DNA of 64,000 nucleotides, taken from assembly GCF_014633365.1 (NCBI RefSeq), contig NC_068342.1, positions 544,622-608,621 of the forward strand, given 5' to 3'. The notes under the pieces were generated by a model that worked only from the letters and a program-made list of their open reading frames with translations, had not been told where the DNA came from and ran no database searches. A program made the translations under genes and the position numbers. This DNA comes from Diospyros lotus (taxonomy: Eukaryota > Streptophyta > Magnoliopsida > Ericales > Ebenaceae). Below, in pieces: positions 12,840 to 26,300 of this stretch; the stretch's first letter is position 1, and every line of letters starts with the position of its first letter.

Positions 12840-15800
12840 ATCATTTCTGCCTTCTTCAATACCAAGAATCACATCGATTATCAAAGAAGCCCAAGGTATA
12901 CATTGTCTAGTTCATTTGGTCACTTGCAGTTGTTAAGTGGCAATCATTAAGCATGTAACAAGTTCTGTATTATATCAAGCTAGAGTGGCAAAGCCCGAAA
13001 GCGATTAACCTTTGTCAGTTTCTCCATGTGAGCAATACAATCCATTTATTCATTTATTTATTTTTTATTGACAATGTCCTAAGCTATACGCATATTTGAG
13101 GATACTGTAATTGATTCATTTGTTTCTTGAGATGGTAGCATAAGAATCTACTTTATCAAGGAGAAAATAGTGACGATGCATAATTATTTATTTGTTTATT
13201 TGTGTTTAATTAATGATGTGTTCTAACCATAAATAGGATGTTATGTTAGACCTAGATTTAGAGCTTCATAAATGGTTTTGAGAAAACAGTCTTTTTAATT
13301 TCTACTACTTTTAGGTTTTCCCATTTTTGTCGACAAACTAGTCCCAGAATATAAACTTGACCATGTTATATATCCATGTTCATGTGCTTTTATTTGTGTA
13401 CTTAGATATATATGTATCTAAAAGTAGAGAATGGGTATATGGACATGCTGTGAATGGTTAAGAATAATGTGTACTATATAACATTCTAACAATAAAAATT
13501 CTATTAGTTAGAAATGCTTTCTAGAGAGGAAATGGCATTTATGTCCCTTCTCCGTGTGAAAATTTTGAAAATTTTATTTTGTGTCAAATATGAGTTTGTG
13601 TTTCTTTTTTAAAAATTATTAAAATTTAAAAGATGCAAGAGACTAATTTAGACACTAGTGATTGACATATATTTGACATCTTTATCGTATGTATGCAGTG
13701 GATGTGGACATGAAAGTGAAATTATGAAAAAATAAAAGTATCGATGAAAGGTAGTAGTAGAGATCATTCCCAAGTACACAACACGCTTAAAATTTGTTTC
13801 TTTTGGGTGATTATTACCTTACAAAATAAAGATAAGGTTACCCACAAAAATACTCCTCCACTGACTTAAAACTTTCATGTTATTTTGGGCATCGTTGCTT
13901 TTAACACATGTGAACCATATTAATCCACAAAAAGCTGTGGTTGAGAGAATTGACCTACATGGATGAGTTGTTGGTGTCCCCAAGTGCAAGTGACACTAAC
14001 TAGTTGTAGAGAGGCTTAGATGTGGAATTGCACTTTTGGGTTTAATTAGCTAGGTCATTCACTGGGTAAAAATGAAAAGAAAAGAAAAAGAAATGAAGGA
14101 AAGATTTTTGCTCATCCTAGGCTATGGACCTGCTAGCTTCTCAAATGCTGAAACAATATAAATTTACACACTCCTGAATTAGTATTTACCTCTTACAAGA
14201 CCAAGAAAGGGAGTGGTAGTTCCAAGCAACTGGTATGGCATGTTAATGTGAAATTTTGCTATTTGTGGCAGTGTTTGTGTATGCTCAAGCGTAGGAACTC
14301 TCACAGCACAGACCTGGTACAGCAACTAGTGGAGAAGAAACCCTACCAGGTATTCATTTAACACACACAAGTCTTTATAGGCTGGCACTTTTTTGCCCTG
14401 GCTTCAGTGGACCATGTTGTCAAATTAATGTGATTGATCAATATTTCTTTGTGCCCCATGATTTAACTGCTGGTTTCACAATCTGTTTGTACTTGATAAA
14501 GGGGTGCACTCTGGGCATTCATGGGTCTAATAGGTTGTTGTCGTGGTAACATGCCTTACTTTTACTATTTGTTTTCTAAATGAATTTCCCATCTCATCTC
14601 TATTTGAAATTCATAATCCAAGACTTGGACAACTTTTTTACGTGTTAGTTGTTAATTACCTATCTAATAAAATAAACCTAATTCTTTATCTAGGTTTAGG
14701 TTTAGAATCAACTGTGAGTTGAAGGAATTGTTTAAGTCATTACCACTGGTACTGGTAGCTTATTTTACAGAAGCAGCCTTGTTAACTGTATGAACCTGCT
14801 TTAGTGTGCTGCTTTGAGCTGAACAATTTGCACATTTTCTGTTGGTTAGAATTAGTTCTAATTAATTGGAATTCTACTGAAAGAAGGGAAGTAATTGGTT
14901 TCTTTAAATGGCTGTGCTATAGAGTAAGGTTGGGCCGGGTCAAGGGCCTTGTGGGATCCAAGGCTGGAGGCCCAACCTTATCGCGGAGGTTTAAGTCTAT
15001 ATTATAATGATAATAATAATAATATCTATAACATTACCAGTAAATTATCGTCTTCAAAATTATAATAATATAGCTATTAATATTTTAATATCATATCACT
15101 AATATTACAATATTGCAATGTATTAACAATATTACTATCGTAATATTCATAAGGTCAAAATCTCAAATTTGAGTCAATAAATTTTTATTAAATTGGAAAT
15201 ATTATTTAGACTATGAAAAATGTCATTTGATGTGACATTTTTATACTAGCTAGTGTATTGTATATTTTTAATGATTAGACAAACAATATAATATACCAAT
15301 ACCATAGTGGCAAAGCCAGGATCTTGGCTTAGAGAGGTAAAAATTTTAAATCTATATATTATTTTTTTAGTATTATTTAATTATTTTTTATCTTTTTTAT
15401 TTTAAAAAATAAATTTTAAAAGGATATAATAGTTTATGTACACAATATCTAAGGGTTAAAGGGTAATTTTAGAAGTTGAGGACCCTTACATATACGAAAG
15501 TGTCACACTAAAATGTTAAGTAGTATTTTTATTATTAAATCCTAAGTCATATAATGTTATTTAAAATAAAATTCTGATAAAAGGGATATTTAAATATAAC
15601 AGTCAAAAACATTTCTTCCAATTGTCTCCCAATATCTATACTATTACATAAGTATATATATTTTTTAGCATTATAAATCATGTCCATAAAGTGAAATTTT
15701 AAAATATTTTTATAAAAAATAAAAATAAAATTAATTACCAAGATTCAATATCGTGACTTTACAAGTATAAAATATTTAATTATACTAATTTACTAACTTT

Positions 15801-15959
15801 AATTTTTATCTAAATTTTACTATAGAAAAAACTATCAATTATTATTTAATATATTAATAAATAAATAAATATTAAGACGGGGGGTAGGGTGGTAATATTA
15901 GGGAGTAATGTAATGGCGGTCAACTGCACGTCACCGTCACGCTGCGGCCGCCTAAGATT
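12840..15959. other. Non-coding region downstream of IREG3
   Basis: No protein-coding gene is supported. The first few hundred bases are probably IREG3 3'UTR and flank. From about 15000 the sequence is very AT-rich. Around 15303-15355 a stretch resembling transposon ends common in eudicots appears (TGGCAAAGCCAGGATCTTGG), but it is too degraded to classify. A segment at 14273-14343 is flanked by an AG and a GT and could be a non-coding exon; nothing else supports that. Confidence 0.4.
14926..14979. repeat. Perfect 11-bp inverted repeat (hairpin)
   Basis: AAGGTTGGGCC at 14926-14936 is exactly repeated in reverse complement (GGCCCAACCTT) at 14969-14979, around a 32-base G-rich spacer. The sequence is much richer in GC than its surroundings. 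Role unknown. Confidence 0.6.
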
Positions 15960-16073
15960 CCCCATTAATTCAATTCAACTCTCTGTGTGTGTGTGTCTCT
16001 CTCTCTCCCTCCCTCGCTCTCTATTATCCCAACCCCCACCCTCCCCTCAATTTTGGTCATTCCGTAGATAAAG
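15960..16073 (+). other. Possible non-coding first exon of the kelch gene
   Basis: A CT-rich, leader-like stretch ends AAAG before GTACGA at 16074. The matching acceptor would be CATTTCAG at 18848-18855, preceded by a pyrimidine-rich tract and only 13 bases before the kelch ATG. This donor choice is a guess; the acceptor is better supported. Confidence 0.3.
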
Positions 16074-16378
16074 GTACGATTTTTCTTTTGATTTGTTCAT
16101 ATTAAGTTCATTTTTTTTATTTAAATGTAAGGAGAAGCCGAAGCCATGATTAAAGAAGCCATCATTTGACAATCACCCTGACGAAGACTTTAATGTTATC
16201 AGAACAAAATTATTAATATAATTTACAATGCTAATATTATTATTATTATTATTATGATGGAATCAGTTTGTGGGCTGGTTTCCTATCTTTGATGAACATT
16301 AATTAATGGGGATGTATAGTGAAGCAATCAGAAAGCTGACCCATAGCAAGTTAACCTAAGGTTGACCTCATTCTGAGA

Positions 16379-16425
<47 letters not shown>

Positions 16426-16433
16426 GTGTGTGT
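16379..16433. repeat. Compound (TC)n(TA)n(TG)n microsatellite
   Basis: About 27 bases of TC repeat are followed by TA and then TG repeats. Similar but shorter TC/TA arrays lie at 16875-16900. Confidence 0.9.
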
Positions 16434-16652
16434 ATTGGTGTTATTGTTATATTCATAATTCATGCAAATAATAATAGTAATAATGAACGAATTGCTGCAT
16501 CAATCAATCTATCTGTCAAACGTTTCCTCGACTGGATAGATGTCTTTCAATTCATGTCAAAGTTCGTTTCTTTTCTCTCATCAGCAGCAGCTTCAGTGAG
16601 ATGGTGAGACCGTGAGATAGTAAAGAAAAGAAAGGAAAATTTCAAGTTACGC

Positions 16653-16680
16653 AGAGAGAGAGAGAGAGAGAGCGAGAGAG
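16653..16680. repeat. (AG)n microsatellite
   Basis: A run of AG dinucleotides with one interruption (AGCGAG). Confidence 0.9.
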
Positions 16681-16801
16681 CCTTAGTCACGTGAACCAAT
16701 GCGCTGCCCTGCTACTGCTACTGCTACTGCCACCGCCAGTTACCCAAAAAGCCCCCCGTGTTCGTCGCGTGTACTCTACCCCTCCCCTCCCTCTTTTATC
16801 T

Positions 16802-16821
16802 CCCCCCCCCCCCCCCCCCCC
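16802..16821. repeat. C homopolymer, 20 bases
   Basis: Twenty consecutive C, then G and six more C. One of several long C/G homopolymers in the window; the exact length is uncertain in any assembly. Confidence 0.85.
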
Positions 16822-16872
16822 GCCCCCCTCTCCCTCACTCTCTCTCACTGTCAACTCACCATCCCCTCAGTA

Positions 16873-16904
<32 letters not shown>

Positions 16905-17126
16905 CGCATACTTCAACTCTGGCTCACATTTTCAACGGGAAAACAAACTATATAATATAATATTATAATTATTATTTCTCTCACAAGTCGATGGTGACAT
17001 CATGTATTATTTTTTCTTAAATTTTGAGCTATTACAGTGGGAGATGATATTAAGCTCTAAGGGAAAAACAAAGTACAAGAAAAAAAAAAAAAAAAAGGAT
17101 CGAAACATAACTCTTTTATACCAAAT

Positions 17127-17570
17127 GCACGGAAAAGTTTTGAGAGTTCGAGAACTTTATCGAGGGCCTTATAAAAATGGGATAAAAAGATAAAATTATC
17201 CCCCTCAAACTTTATAAATTTGCAAAGCATTGTCCTTGCCCCTTGCTCTTTATTCGCTCTCCTCTCATGATCGTGCCTTCGTTGTCTTCGTCTCTTCACG
17301 ACACCTTGCTGCCATGCCACCATCACCACCTCTTCTTGCCTTGCATCGCTGGAAGATGTAGCGAGACTAAGAGAGGCGACGACGGCAACAAGGTATCGCG
17401 AAGAGACAAAGGCAGTGGAGGCGCAGCCATGGGAAGGGAGCAAGCAGAGAGCAGGAGCAGGGGTAATGCTTTGCAAACTTTGAGGGGGTAATTTTGTCTT
17501 TTTACCTCTTTTTTTTTGTAAGACGCTCGATAAACGTATTTAATCCTGTAGTAAGACTCCCGAGTGCACA
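17127..17570. mobile_element. Foldback (MITE-like) element with long inverted arms
   Basis: The left arm (about 17127-17233) and right arm (about 17461-17570) are imperfect reverse complements. Paired landmarks are TTTATCGAG (17156) with CTCGATAAA (17526), ATAAAAAGATAAAATTA with TAATTTTGTCTTTTTA, and TTGCAAAGCATT (17220) with AATGCTTTGCAAA (17464). The 230-base centre is GC-richer and holds reading frames on both strands with no recognisable protein. The layout fits a non-autonomous Mutator-like or foldback transposon. I did not find a clear target duplication. Confidence 0.7.
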
Positions 17571-18358
17571 TCTAAATATATGAAGCACTACTTGAGTGTG
17601 GGTACTATTTGAAAAAGTTGAAAACATAAAGGAGTGAAATAATAATTCTCATAAGAATAGATCATCATTTTTGTTATTTTTAGATATAAATTTAGCAAGT
17701 ATTGGTTGGAGTATTTTGTTAGATTATTTGATTAAATTACTTTTTAGAGCGTTGTTGTATTGTTCACATGACTTATAGAGAAGTGGGCATGTAAGTCTCG
17801 TGTCCTCTCTTAATTTATTTGTATTGATTAAATATTATGTTAATTAATAAAAATAAAATATTAATATACTCACTTTCTATATTAGGTAAAAAAAATTGAG
17901 AAATACAGAGGAGAAATTGTAACTTGTCATGTCTCATATATATAGGTAGATGATATCACATTCCAACAGTTCAGAGAGAGATTGAAGTGAGGTCGCATTC
18001 CAAGAAAACCTTTTGAGAGGAAATGAAGTGTAGAGAGAGAGAGAGAGGCACCATTTCCCAAAACTTGAAAAAGAATGTGCACATTACACATAGTCAGTCC
18101 CACACCACACCGCAACTCTTGAGAGATGAGAAGTGAAGAGACATTTCTAGATCCACGTCAACTTACCCACCTTGAGAATTGGGTGTGATAGTGAAAAACT
18201 TCCCTTCCATCAATCCCAATACCATCTATCAGCCATCTTTGACGTAGAAAGAAACCAACCATTTCATTAATTAATTCATTAGTACAAAGCAACCCACCTC
18301 CCCCTCCCCGCCCCCTTCTCTCTCACCAGACAGCAGGCACTGCCAAAGCCTCAAAACA

Positions 18359-18379
18359 CCCCCCCCCCCCCCCCCCCCC
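18359..18379. repeat. C homopolymer, 21 bases
   Basis: Twenty-one consecutive C about 490 bp upstream of the kelch start codon. Confidence 0.85.
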
Positions 18380-18868
18380 ATAATTTCCCACAACCCAATG
18401 CTCCAACCTTTCAATCATTCTCAGGTGGACAAGGGAGAAAAGTTGAGAAACAAATAAACAAAGAAAAAATGATTTCTTTTCTCTCTCTCTAAATCTTTCT
18501 CTCCAACAGCCATATGTAACATGTTACTTTGTTGATATTACATCACTTTCTCTTCACCATCTATGTAATGTATGTCTACTTCGTTTGGATTTACATTTAT
18601 GTATATTTTGAAAAGCAAGTAAGATGGCAGATAAACATGTTCTTTTCACCGCAAACTTCTGTTCTTTGTTGGTTGCCACAGTGATTTAGACTTGAAAGCG
18701 CCCATCTTTTCATGTCTATCGACACTGATGGTTGATAAGTCACTTGGCTTGTTCATGTCCGCTTTTGACCCTTTATTTCTATCTTCTCCTCTTTCTTCAT
18801 ATTCATTTTTCTCCAGCAACCTGCACTGCCTTTCCCATTGAACTTTGCATTTCAGAGAGATAGAGAGA

Positions 18869-21800
18869 ATGGGGTCTCTAGGAGGTGAAGCTGCAAAGAA
18901 AGCAATGTGGCTGTATCCAAAGCTCATTGGTTTCAGCCCTACCGAGAGATGGGGGCATTCTGCTTGCTATTCTGATGGATTCATCTACGTCTTTGGGGTT
19001 CGTTTCCTTCTTTTTTCCTTTTAAAGAAGAATTTGTTCTTAAATATTTCTTTCCCATCTTAAATATAGTCTGAATAATTACAAGCCAGCAATGCCTCTTG
19101 CGATACCCATTTTTTTAAATCTATCACAATGGGTGTCTCCTTTTTTCTCTTTTTTCTTTCCTCTTCTTCTCCTTGTGTTGAGCCTGTTTTTAGGAGTCTG
19201 AATGCAATGACTCTGCTTCTTAACTGATTGCTTCTGAATTCTGAATGTTAGTTCCTTTGGAGTTCTATTTTTTGGGTTTTTTTTGTATTATATGTGGCGT
19301 GGTTGTCTATCTTCAACTAATACCGTGTGCACTTTCCTCGCTGGCTTTAGATTCTGGCTATTTTATCTTCCCTGTATCTATCCATCCTGCACTTTCTCTA
19401 TTGGGTAGGAAGTTGTGTTACAGCATCACCATAATCCTCTTTCTTTCTTCAAAAAGGAATGTTTCGCCATTTCTTTTCCTTTTTTTTTTTATTTTGGGGG
19501 AGGGAGGGTTCTATTTTTGGCCCTGAAATGGTTGTTCCATACTTGCCCACAATTTATTTCTACGGTTTCTAGCAGTTTTTATCCTTGCCTCGATTTATGT
19601 GGATTGGATTTAGGCTTCAGGCTTTAAGCAATTTACTCTCTCTCTCTCTCTCTACAGAATAGTATCTAACGTTTTAATTAATCTTTCTTATCCCAACTCT
19701 TTCTTAACTGTGTTTTGAGTTTATTAGTTTACAAATGAATTCCCTTTCCTCTTAAACCTTTCTTTTTCTTTTTTTTTTTTGGAGTGGGGTTGGGTGGGGT
19801 TATTTTCAAAATTTGTCTGGAAGGAGACTTTTATAGTACCCTATAGTGGTCCATGTTCTCTTCCAACTCGGAATTTGTGTGCCATGAGATGTTTGGATTA
19901 TAATTATGATGCTCTTATATGATCCGTACTTCCGATATTATTTCGCTGGGTTGGGATGCTGATCTTGCTGAAATTTGGAGGATCTTGAGTGGATTTGTAA
20001 CAGGAAGATAGCTATTTTGACTGATGAAAGTAGCGGGTTAACTTCCCTACAGTCACCACACCAGAAAGTTACCTCACGTTATCTTTAGGAGAGGAGAGAG
20101 TTCTCTCATACTTAAGTTAGAGAGATAGAGGTTATACAGAGAATGTATCGCGTGTTGGGAGAGTTGAAGAAGATGACCACTATCAGACTTGAGCCATTTG
20201 TACTTGAGTGTGGCTTGCAGTGCCAGTGTTTGAGTGGAAAGTTATCTATTGACTATAATTAATAGTGAGATGACCAACCATTAGCGGTTAAATGGGACTC
20301 ATATGACCTCCCCCCCCCCCCCCCCCCCCGGTCCACATTAGCAACTCGCTGTTTTGTTTGATGCGTTATATCTATCCGCATTAGTTGCCTTGCTGTGCAT
20401 TCATTGGGAAAAACTTCTTTATCTTGGACCATTTAAGACATGCATAATGCAGAACCTTGCTTGCTTTACTGCTTATCCTATTGCTGGGATCATGGTTTAA
20501 AGAGAGTGGGATTTAAATGTAAGATGTATCTGTCTGGAATGTCTCATATGTCAAATTTGATCTTATCAATGGATTTTAAACAATTGAACGTACTGTCATG
20601 TCCTGACCAACAATTTGGAACTAATGGGGAGACTAATGACCTCGGAAACATTGGAAGGGATATTGTTATAACCTATGTGGGATCATAATCCCGAATTTTA
20701 TTGCAATGTTTGTTTGATGTGGATTCCCTATGCCCATCTCAGGGATGCTGCGGTGGCTTGCATTTCAGTGATGTCATCATGCTAAATCTTGACACAATGG
20801 TTTGGAACACACTGGTGACCACGGGACAAGGTCCGGGCCCAAGAGATAGCCACAGTGCTGTACTTGTTGGTCAGAGGATGATAGTATTTGGCGGCACAAA
20901 TGGCTCTAAGAAATCCAATGACCTTCATATATTGGATCTCAGGTCTCAAGAATGGACAAAACCGAATTGCAAAGGGGTTCCACCCTCCCCTCGTGAAAGT
21001 CACACCGCTACACTTGTAGGGGATGAGAAGCTGGTGATATTTGGGGGCAGTGGTGAAGGTGAGGCAAATTATTTGAACGACTTGTATGTGCTAGACCTCA
21101 AGACCATGAGATGGAGTTATCCTGAGGTCCGGGGCAATGGTCCTGTGCCTAGGGATAGTCACAGTGCTGTTGCCATTGGGAGTAAGATTTTTGTGTATGG
21201 TGGAGACTGTGGTGATAGGTATGAAGGTGATATCGATGTCTTTGACATTGAGACAATGACCTGGTCCAGGGTATGAACTTCCCCTTTTTGAAGCCCTGTA
21301 CTCTAATGTCACATGAACTTCTGGAAGAGAATGAAGCTCATCAGTTCCGTGCTTTCTTTTTTCCCTTTTTCTCTTCACTTTACAGTTCCTTGTTCAAGGA
21401 CCTTCACCAGGTGTTCGAGCAGGCCATGCTGCTGTTAATATTGGATCAAAGGCAAGTAATATTATTAGTATGTACCTGTCAATATTGTGGATCATTTTTA
21501 TATTTACATTTGTTGGTAATTTAAGAATATTAGCAAAAATATTACAGGCCTTTTATACCAGTAAAAGTTTCATGTTGAAGATGTCTAGGTTTCCAAGTTT
21601 ACACGCTGAAAAGCCATCTTGGCCAATGATTATCTGACAAGAGACGGTTTGTGGCTTATTCAGGTATATGTCATTGGAGGAGTGGGAGAAAAGCAATACT
21701 ACAATGATGTTTGGGTTCTTGATGTAAATAGTTGTTTGTGGTCACACCTTGAGATAGGAGGCCAGAAACCACAAGGTCGGTTTTCTCATACTGCTGTTGC

Positions 21801-23384
21801 AACTGACACAGATATTGCCATCTTTGGAGGGTGAGATTCGAAAAGTTTTGTCTGGAAGCTCGGCATCTTGGCTGGTTTTCTATACCATTATAGTTAGTTA
21901 TGCTTATTCACTTTCATTTCTTCATTTACTTTCTTCAAATTTCCAGGTGCGGGGAGGATGAACATCCTGTCAATGATTTAATTGTTCTGCAGCTTGGCGG
22001 CGAACATCCCAAAGGCCGTTACAATGTTTCCTTGTGTAAAATTTTTGGAAACCACTGTAGCCAAGAAAAGAGAAGGCTTTCAAGAGAAGCAAGGACTAAT
22101 TCGGTATGGCTAACTCTGCTAGAACAATATGAATATCGTTTTGGTTTCTCTTTCTGATCTGCAGTAATAGATTGATGTGTGCTTTGAAGCAGAGGACTGT
22201 GTTGTTAGGGAGTAATGGAGAGGCAGTCAGAAAGGAAGCTCAGGAACTGGAATTAGAGTCAAAGCAGTCATTTCAAATTAATTCAGGTTTGATATATAAG
22301 ATCGACATCAATATATGAGAACCAAGAATATAATAGTAGCAGAGGAGCATTCCTGACTGATTTTGCATTGTTTTATAAGATACTTTGAAGAGGAAAAGAA
22401 TGAGTAATGCCAGGACATGGGAGACAGAATCAGAACCAGAGGAGCATTCTCTTTCGCTGTCCCAGCACTCGTCTCCATCACAATCCGACCAGGAACAGAC
22501 CCCAGTTAAAAGAGTAGCCCGTTCGGTTGTGGCTTCCCAAGTATTCCCCTTGTTTAAACATTGCAGTCAAATTCCAAGTAATAGCCACTCTGACGCTGAC
22601 AACGTACTGAATAACCGAACGAACCAGAAAAAATCTGTTCAAAAAAGTCTACAGGATTTCAGTTTCTTAACAGGGCAGCCAAATCAGCCTGACTCTGAAC
22701 AGCATCTTCACATTGTTCATACGAGTAGACATGAAGGACAGTACTCTGTAATTGAACCAAAACCCTTGGGGGCAGCACCGTTCCAAAACCTGGTAAATTT
22801 TCAAGTTTTCTTGGGACTCTCGAATTTGTTTAGCATGTGTACAGACAGGGTTGCCATGCTCATTTGTTCAAACTTATGTTGATGCTTCCATTAGGTTGGA
22901 GCCGATGTTCGAGGCAAAATTGATGGACTCTTTGACTCCGGCTACCTGATGACTGCAATTGTAAACGGGAAGATTTTTAGAGGAGTCTTATTTTCTCCGG
23001 TAACCTTAGAAGCCTGAATAATTCTTCGCCTTCCATATCGTTCAACATACTTCTGAAACTTGAATTTTCAACCAGGGACCTGAGGTTGCATCAAGAAGCG
23101 GCATTCTAGGCCCAAATCATTCATCGACAAGTCAGAGAGCCAGCGTCCCTCAAAGATGCTCGCTTGTGAACCAAGTAAGCCCTTTTACAAGACATCCACA
23201 AGAGCCAACGGCTCATTCTGTGACAGAATCTTGCCGGAGCCTCCAGCAAGGTCATTCGACTCAACCGTCCATCGGTGCTAGAGGCACTTCATCCATAGGC
23301 AGAGAGCTGCCAAAGCTCAAAAGTGATCTTCAAGGTGTTGTTCTAACACTGGGAGGTCTAGGAAATGATCATGGTGAGTCCTAA
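18869..23384 (+). CDS. Kelch-repeat (beta-propeller) protein, 655 aa
   Basis: Nine coding exons: 18869-18997, 20743-21270, 21386-21451, 21664-21830, 21947-22103, 22193-22286, 22380-22792, 22895-22999, 23076-23384. Phases agree throughout and give 655 aa. Residues 1-300 form six kelch repeats, each with R-x-x-H-(S/T/A)-A, then FGG, YGG or IGG, and a closing Trp (PRDSHSAVLVG, PRESHTATLVG, PRDSHSAVAIG, VRAGHAAVNIG, GRFSHTAVATD). The rest is Ser/Gln-rich and basic (LKRKRMSN) and contains one conserved patch, ADVRGKIDGLFDSGYLMTA, that I associate with the Arabidopsis At1g18610/At1g74150-type kelch group. Propellers bind partner proteins; the partner here is unknown. Intron 3 begins with GC. An acceptor-like CAG at 18853-18855 suggests a 5'UTR intron. 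Confidence 0.9.
20310..20329. repeat. C homopolymer, 20 bases, in kelch intron 1
   Basis: Twenty C between CCT and GG inside the 1.7-kb first coding intron. Confidence 0.85.
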
Positions 23385-26300
23385 ATGCAAAGGGATACAC
23401 AAACACTTGAGAACCGAGAATCGGCCCCCCTTATTTTCCAATGTGATTTTGGAGTTGAGGCTTTCAAAGTTAGGCATCCAAAGTTTTAAGTAGGTTAGTT
23501 GGGTGGTTGATCTAGATGCTGTGAACTTATGTACAAGGATATTTGTAGTTTCTTGAAGATAACATATGTATGTATCCTCTTTGTTGCTCAAGAATCTTCA
23601 AACTTCAGTGCCATTCACTACATCTTGCTAAATAAAGGCTTTAAATGTTCTAAGATTTGTAGATTGTTTCTTGTTTGGATGCTGAGAATGAAGTGGAAGG
23701 AAAAGGCCGAGTAGAGTTACATATGACATATAACATTTTTGAAACTGTTAATCCAACACGTTTCCCTTCTAAAGAAAGCACTAAGATAAATGATAATGTG
23801 AAGGTGACTTCTGTAACATGATGGAAGTGCAGGCTATGGTGGCAGCATCATCCTCATCAGGACGACTTGCAAAAGGTTACACTAACATAGTAACCTCCAA
23901 TGGATAGGATGAGACTGCATGATCTAAAGACAATGAGTGATGATCTTTGACCAATCCATTTGATATGACAAATGAATCATGGCTTAGACCTCCAACCATG
24001 ATCTCATCATATGTAATTAAGGGTGTGTTTGAAGATAACTCAATGCATTTGAATATTTCACTCCATTATAGAATGATATAATAATTAAATTGAATTAATT
24101 AAATTTATATATCAATTTAATCAACATAATTAAAATGACCCAAATTAATCAAAGTAATCATACATTTTTATTCTTTCAAGTTTTTTTTCTTTCACTTATT
24201 AAAAATATTTTTAATTATTAAACTCACTCATCAGAATGTTTTCATTTACCTGATTAATAATTAAAATTATTAAATATAAAAATTAAATTAAAATTCAAAA
24301 ATAAATATTTTTTGCATATCAAAACTCAATCGAAATAAATTCAAGAAAAATATCAAAATCATCAATCAATTAAAATTAATGGATTTCATTTAAAATTTTA
24401 ATTTATGCCAAACACTTTATTTGAAAGAGGGGGAACAATGAAAGAATTGGGTGAATTTACCTCTTTGGAACGTTGGAGCGTGGAATATTATTATTGGGAA
24501 GGAGGAATTTTGTAGGACAGAATGATTTGGAAGAAGGCGTTGATGATGTCGTCTTCTTCTCTTTGCTGTGGCGACTCCGAGAGAGAGAGAGAGGGAGAGA
24601 GAAAAGCAGCAGCAGTGATGCGGAAAGCACGCACAGATCCCGCACATTTCGCGGGTTTGCTTCGTGTTTCCGTTTACCAATACACAGCGCACAGCAGAGA
24701 GAGAGAGAGAGTCTCGGCTGAGCCTGTGATGAGAGAGGAGAGGATTCGGAGGTCTCTGCTGTGCTCTGCTCTTCCACTACTCTTCTTCTGCAAATCAAAT
24801 GAAATTGACAGGTAGATGTGACGCTCCATGTATTGTATTGTACATACATACATACATACATATGCATATATATATATATATAAAAGTAGTATTATTTTAT
24901 TTTCAATTGTTTATTAAATGTATGCATCAATCAATCGGAAAAGACCTCTCTCGTGACATTCATCACTTCATTACGTCTCTCTTCCCTCTCATCAGATTCC
25001 TTTCATCCTTTTTCCATTTTCACTCCGCTAAATACTATCATTTTTTTTTTTTTTGTGATTCAAATCTTTCTTTATTTCTATTTTATATATTTTTACATTA
25101 TCATACCTATCTTGCCGTCAATCATTCAAGTAAAAAGTTGTAGAAATAGTAATTACGTGAAATGTGCAAAAGTCCTTATCGAGTAAAGAAAATGAAAGAC
25201 AAAAAAACAAAAGCATTGACATTGATAAAATGGCGTCGATGCCTTCACCTTTTGGCACCATCGTTGTTTTTGCCTCTTTACCTTTTGCTTTCTTATACCG
25301 ACGATAACCTCTACACTTTTTGTTATATCTATCAGTTTGCACCTATCTCATTGTCACCCATTAAATGAAGAAGTTATAGTAGAGATGAGAGTCGTGTGAA
25401 GAATAATTTAAGCATTTCAACGCGAGTACTTTACACACTTTAATTGAAGTGTGCAATTGACTCGAAAATGTATTGTCCATTAATATAATTAAAATACTAA
25501 AAAAATTAAATAGTCACACAAAAAAATAAATAAATTAAAATTTATGAAGTGACGATTTGACAATTATAATTTATTTTTTAATCCAAACGAGTCTTGATGT
25601 AGTTTTAAAATTGTTCAAAAAATTAATTACTATTTAAGAGTCATGAGTTCAAATATATTTTTAAACAAAACATATAAATGATATTTTAACGATGGAGTTT
25701 CGTAAAGAGATGGTGTTTGCTTATATATAATTATAATATATAAAATATGGTGATCCGTGCTACACATGTAAAAAAAAAAAAAAGTTGAACAAAATTTCAT
25801 TAAATGGCCTTTTAAAAGTTACAATTTATTTTTTAAATTTAAATAAAATAATCTTTATTATTGAGTTATAAGTTCTCAAATCTTATTAGTGTAATTAATT
25901 TTTGTTTTTTAGTTAATATATGTAAAAAAAAATACTTTATTGATAAAAATTTGTAATTACCATCATCCATTATAATATGGGTTAATAGAATGAAAAAAAT
26001 TAAGCATTTGAGAACTTATTAATTTGGTCAATTAGTTACAATTTTAGCCACTATCTCAATCTAATTTGAAAGGAGTGTGTGCTCGCTGACATGACATTCA
26101 AGTTGACATTTTTAATGAGTTTTATGTTGACACATGTAGAAAATATATATATATATACACATACACAAAGAAAAAAGATAGGCAGAGGACCAAGACGGTG
26201 ACCAAAGACGATGTTGAGTTAAAGGTAGCTGGCAATCTAAAAACTAGAGGCAACAATGAAGGCTAATATGGAAAGAGGCCGATCTAGAATCTGAAAACTT

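Noticed and set aside
16691..16968. Pro/Ser-rich frames in three phases
   Set aside because: They are translations of a C homopolymer and CT microsatellites.
17057..17476. 139-codon minus-strand frame
   Set aside because: It runs through the foldback element arms and centre, has no family resemblance and is open on both strands.
24417..24867. Reading frames on both strands around (GA)n repeats
   Set aside because: Low-complexity Ser/Leu/Arg composition driven by microsatellites; no domain, no splice-linked exons.
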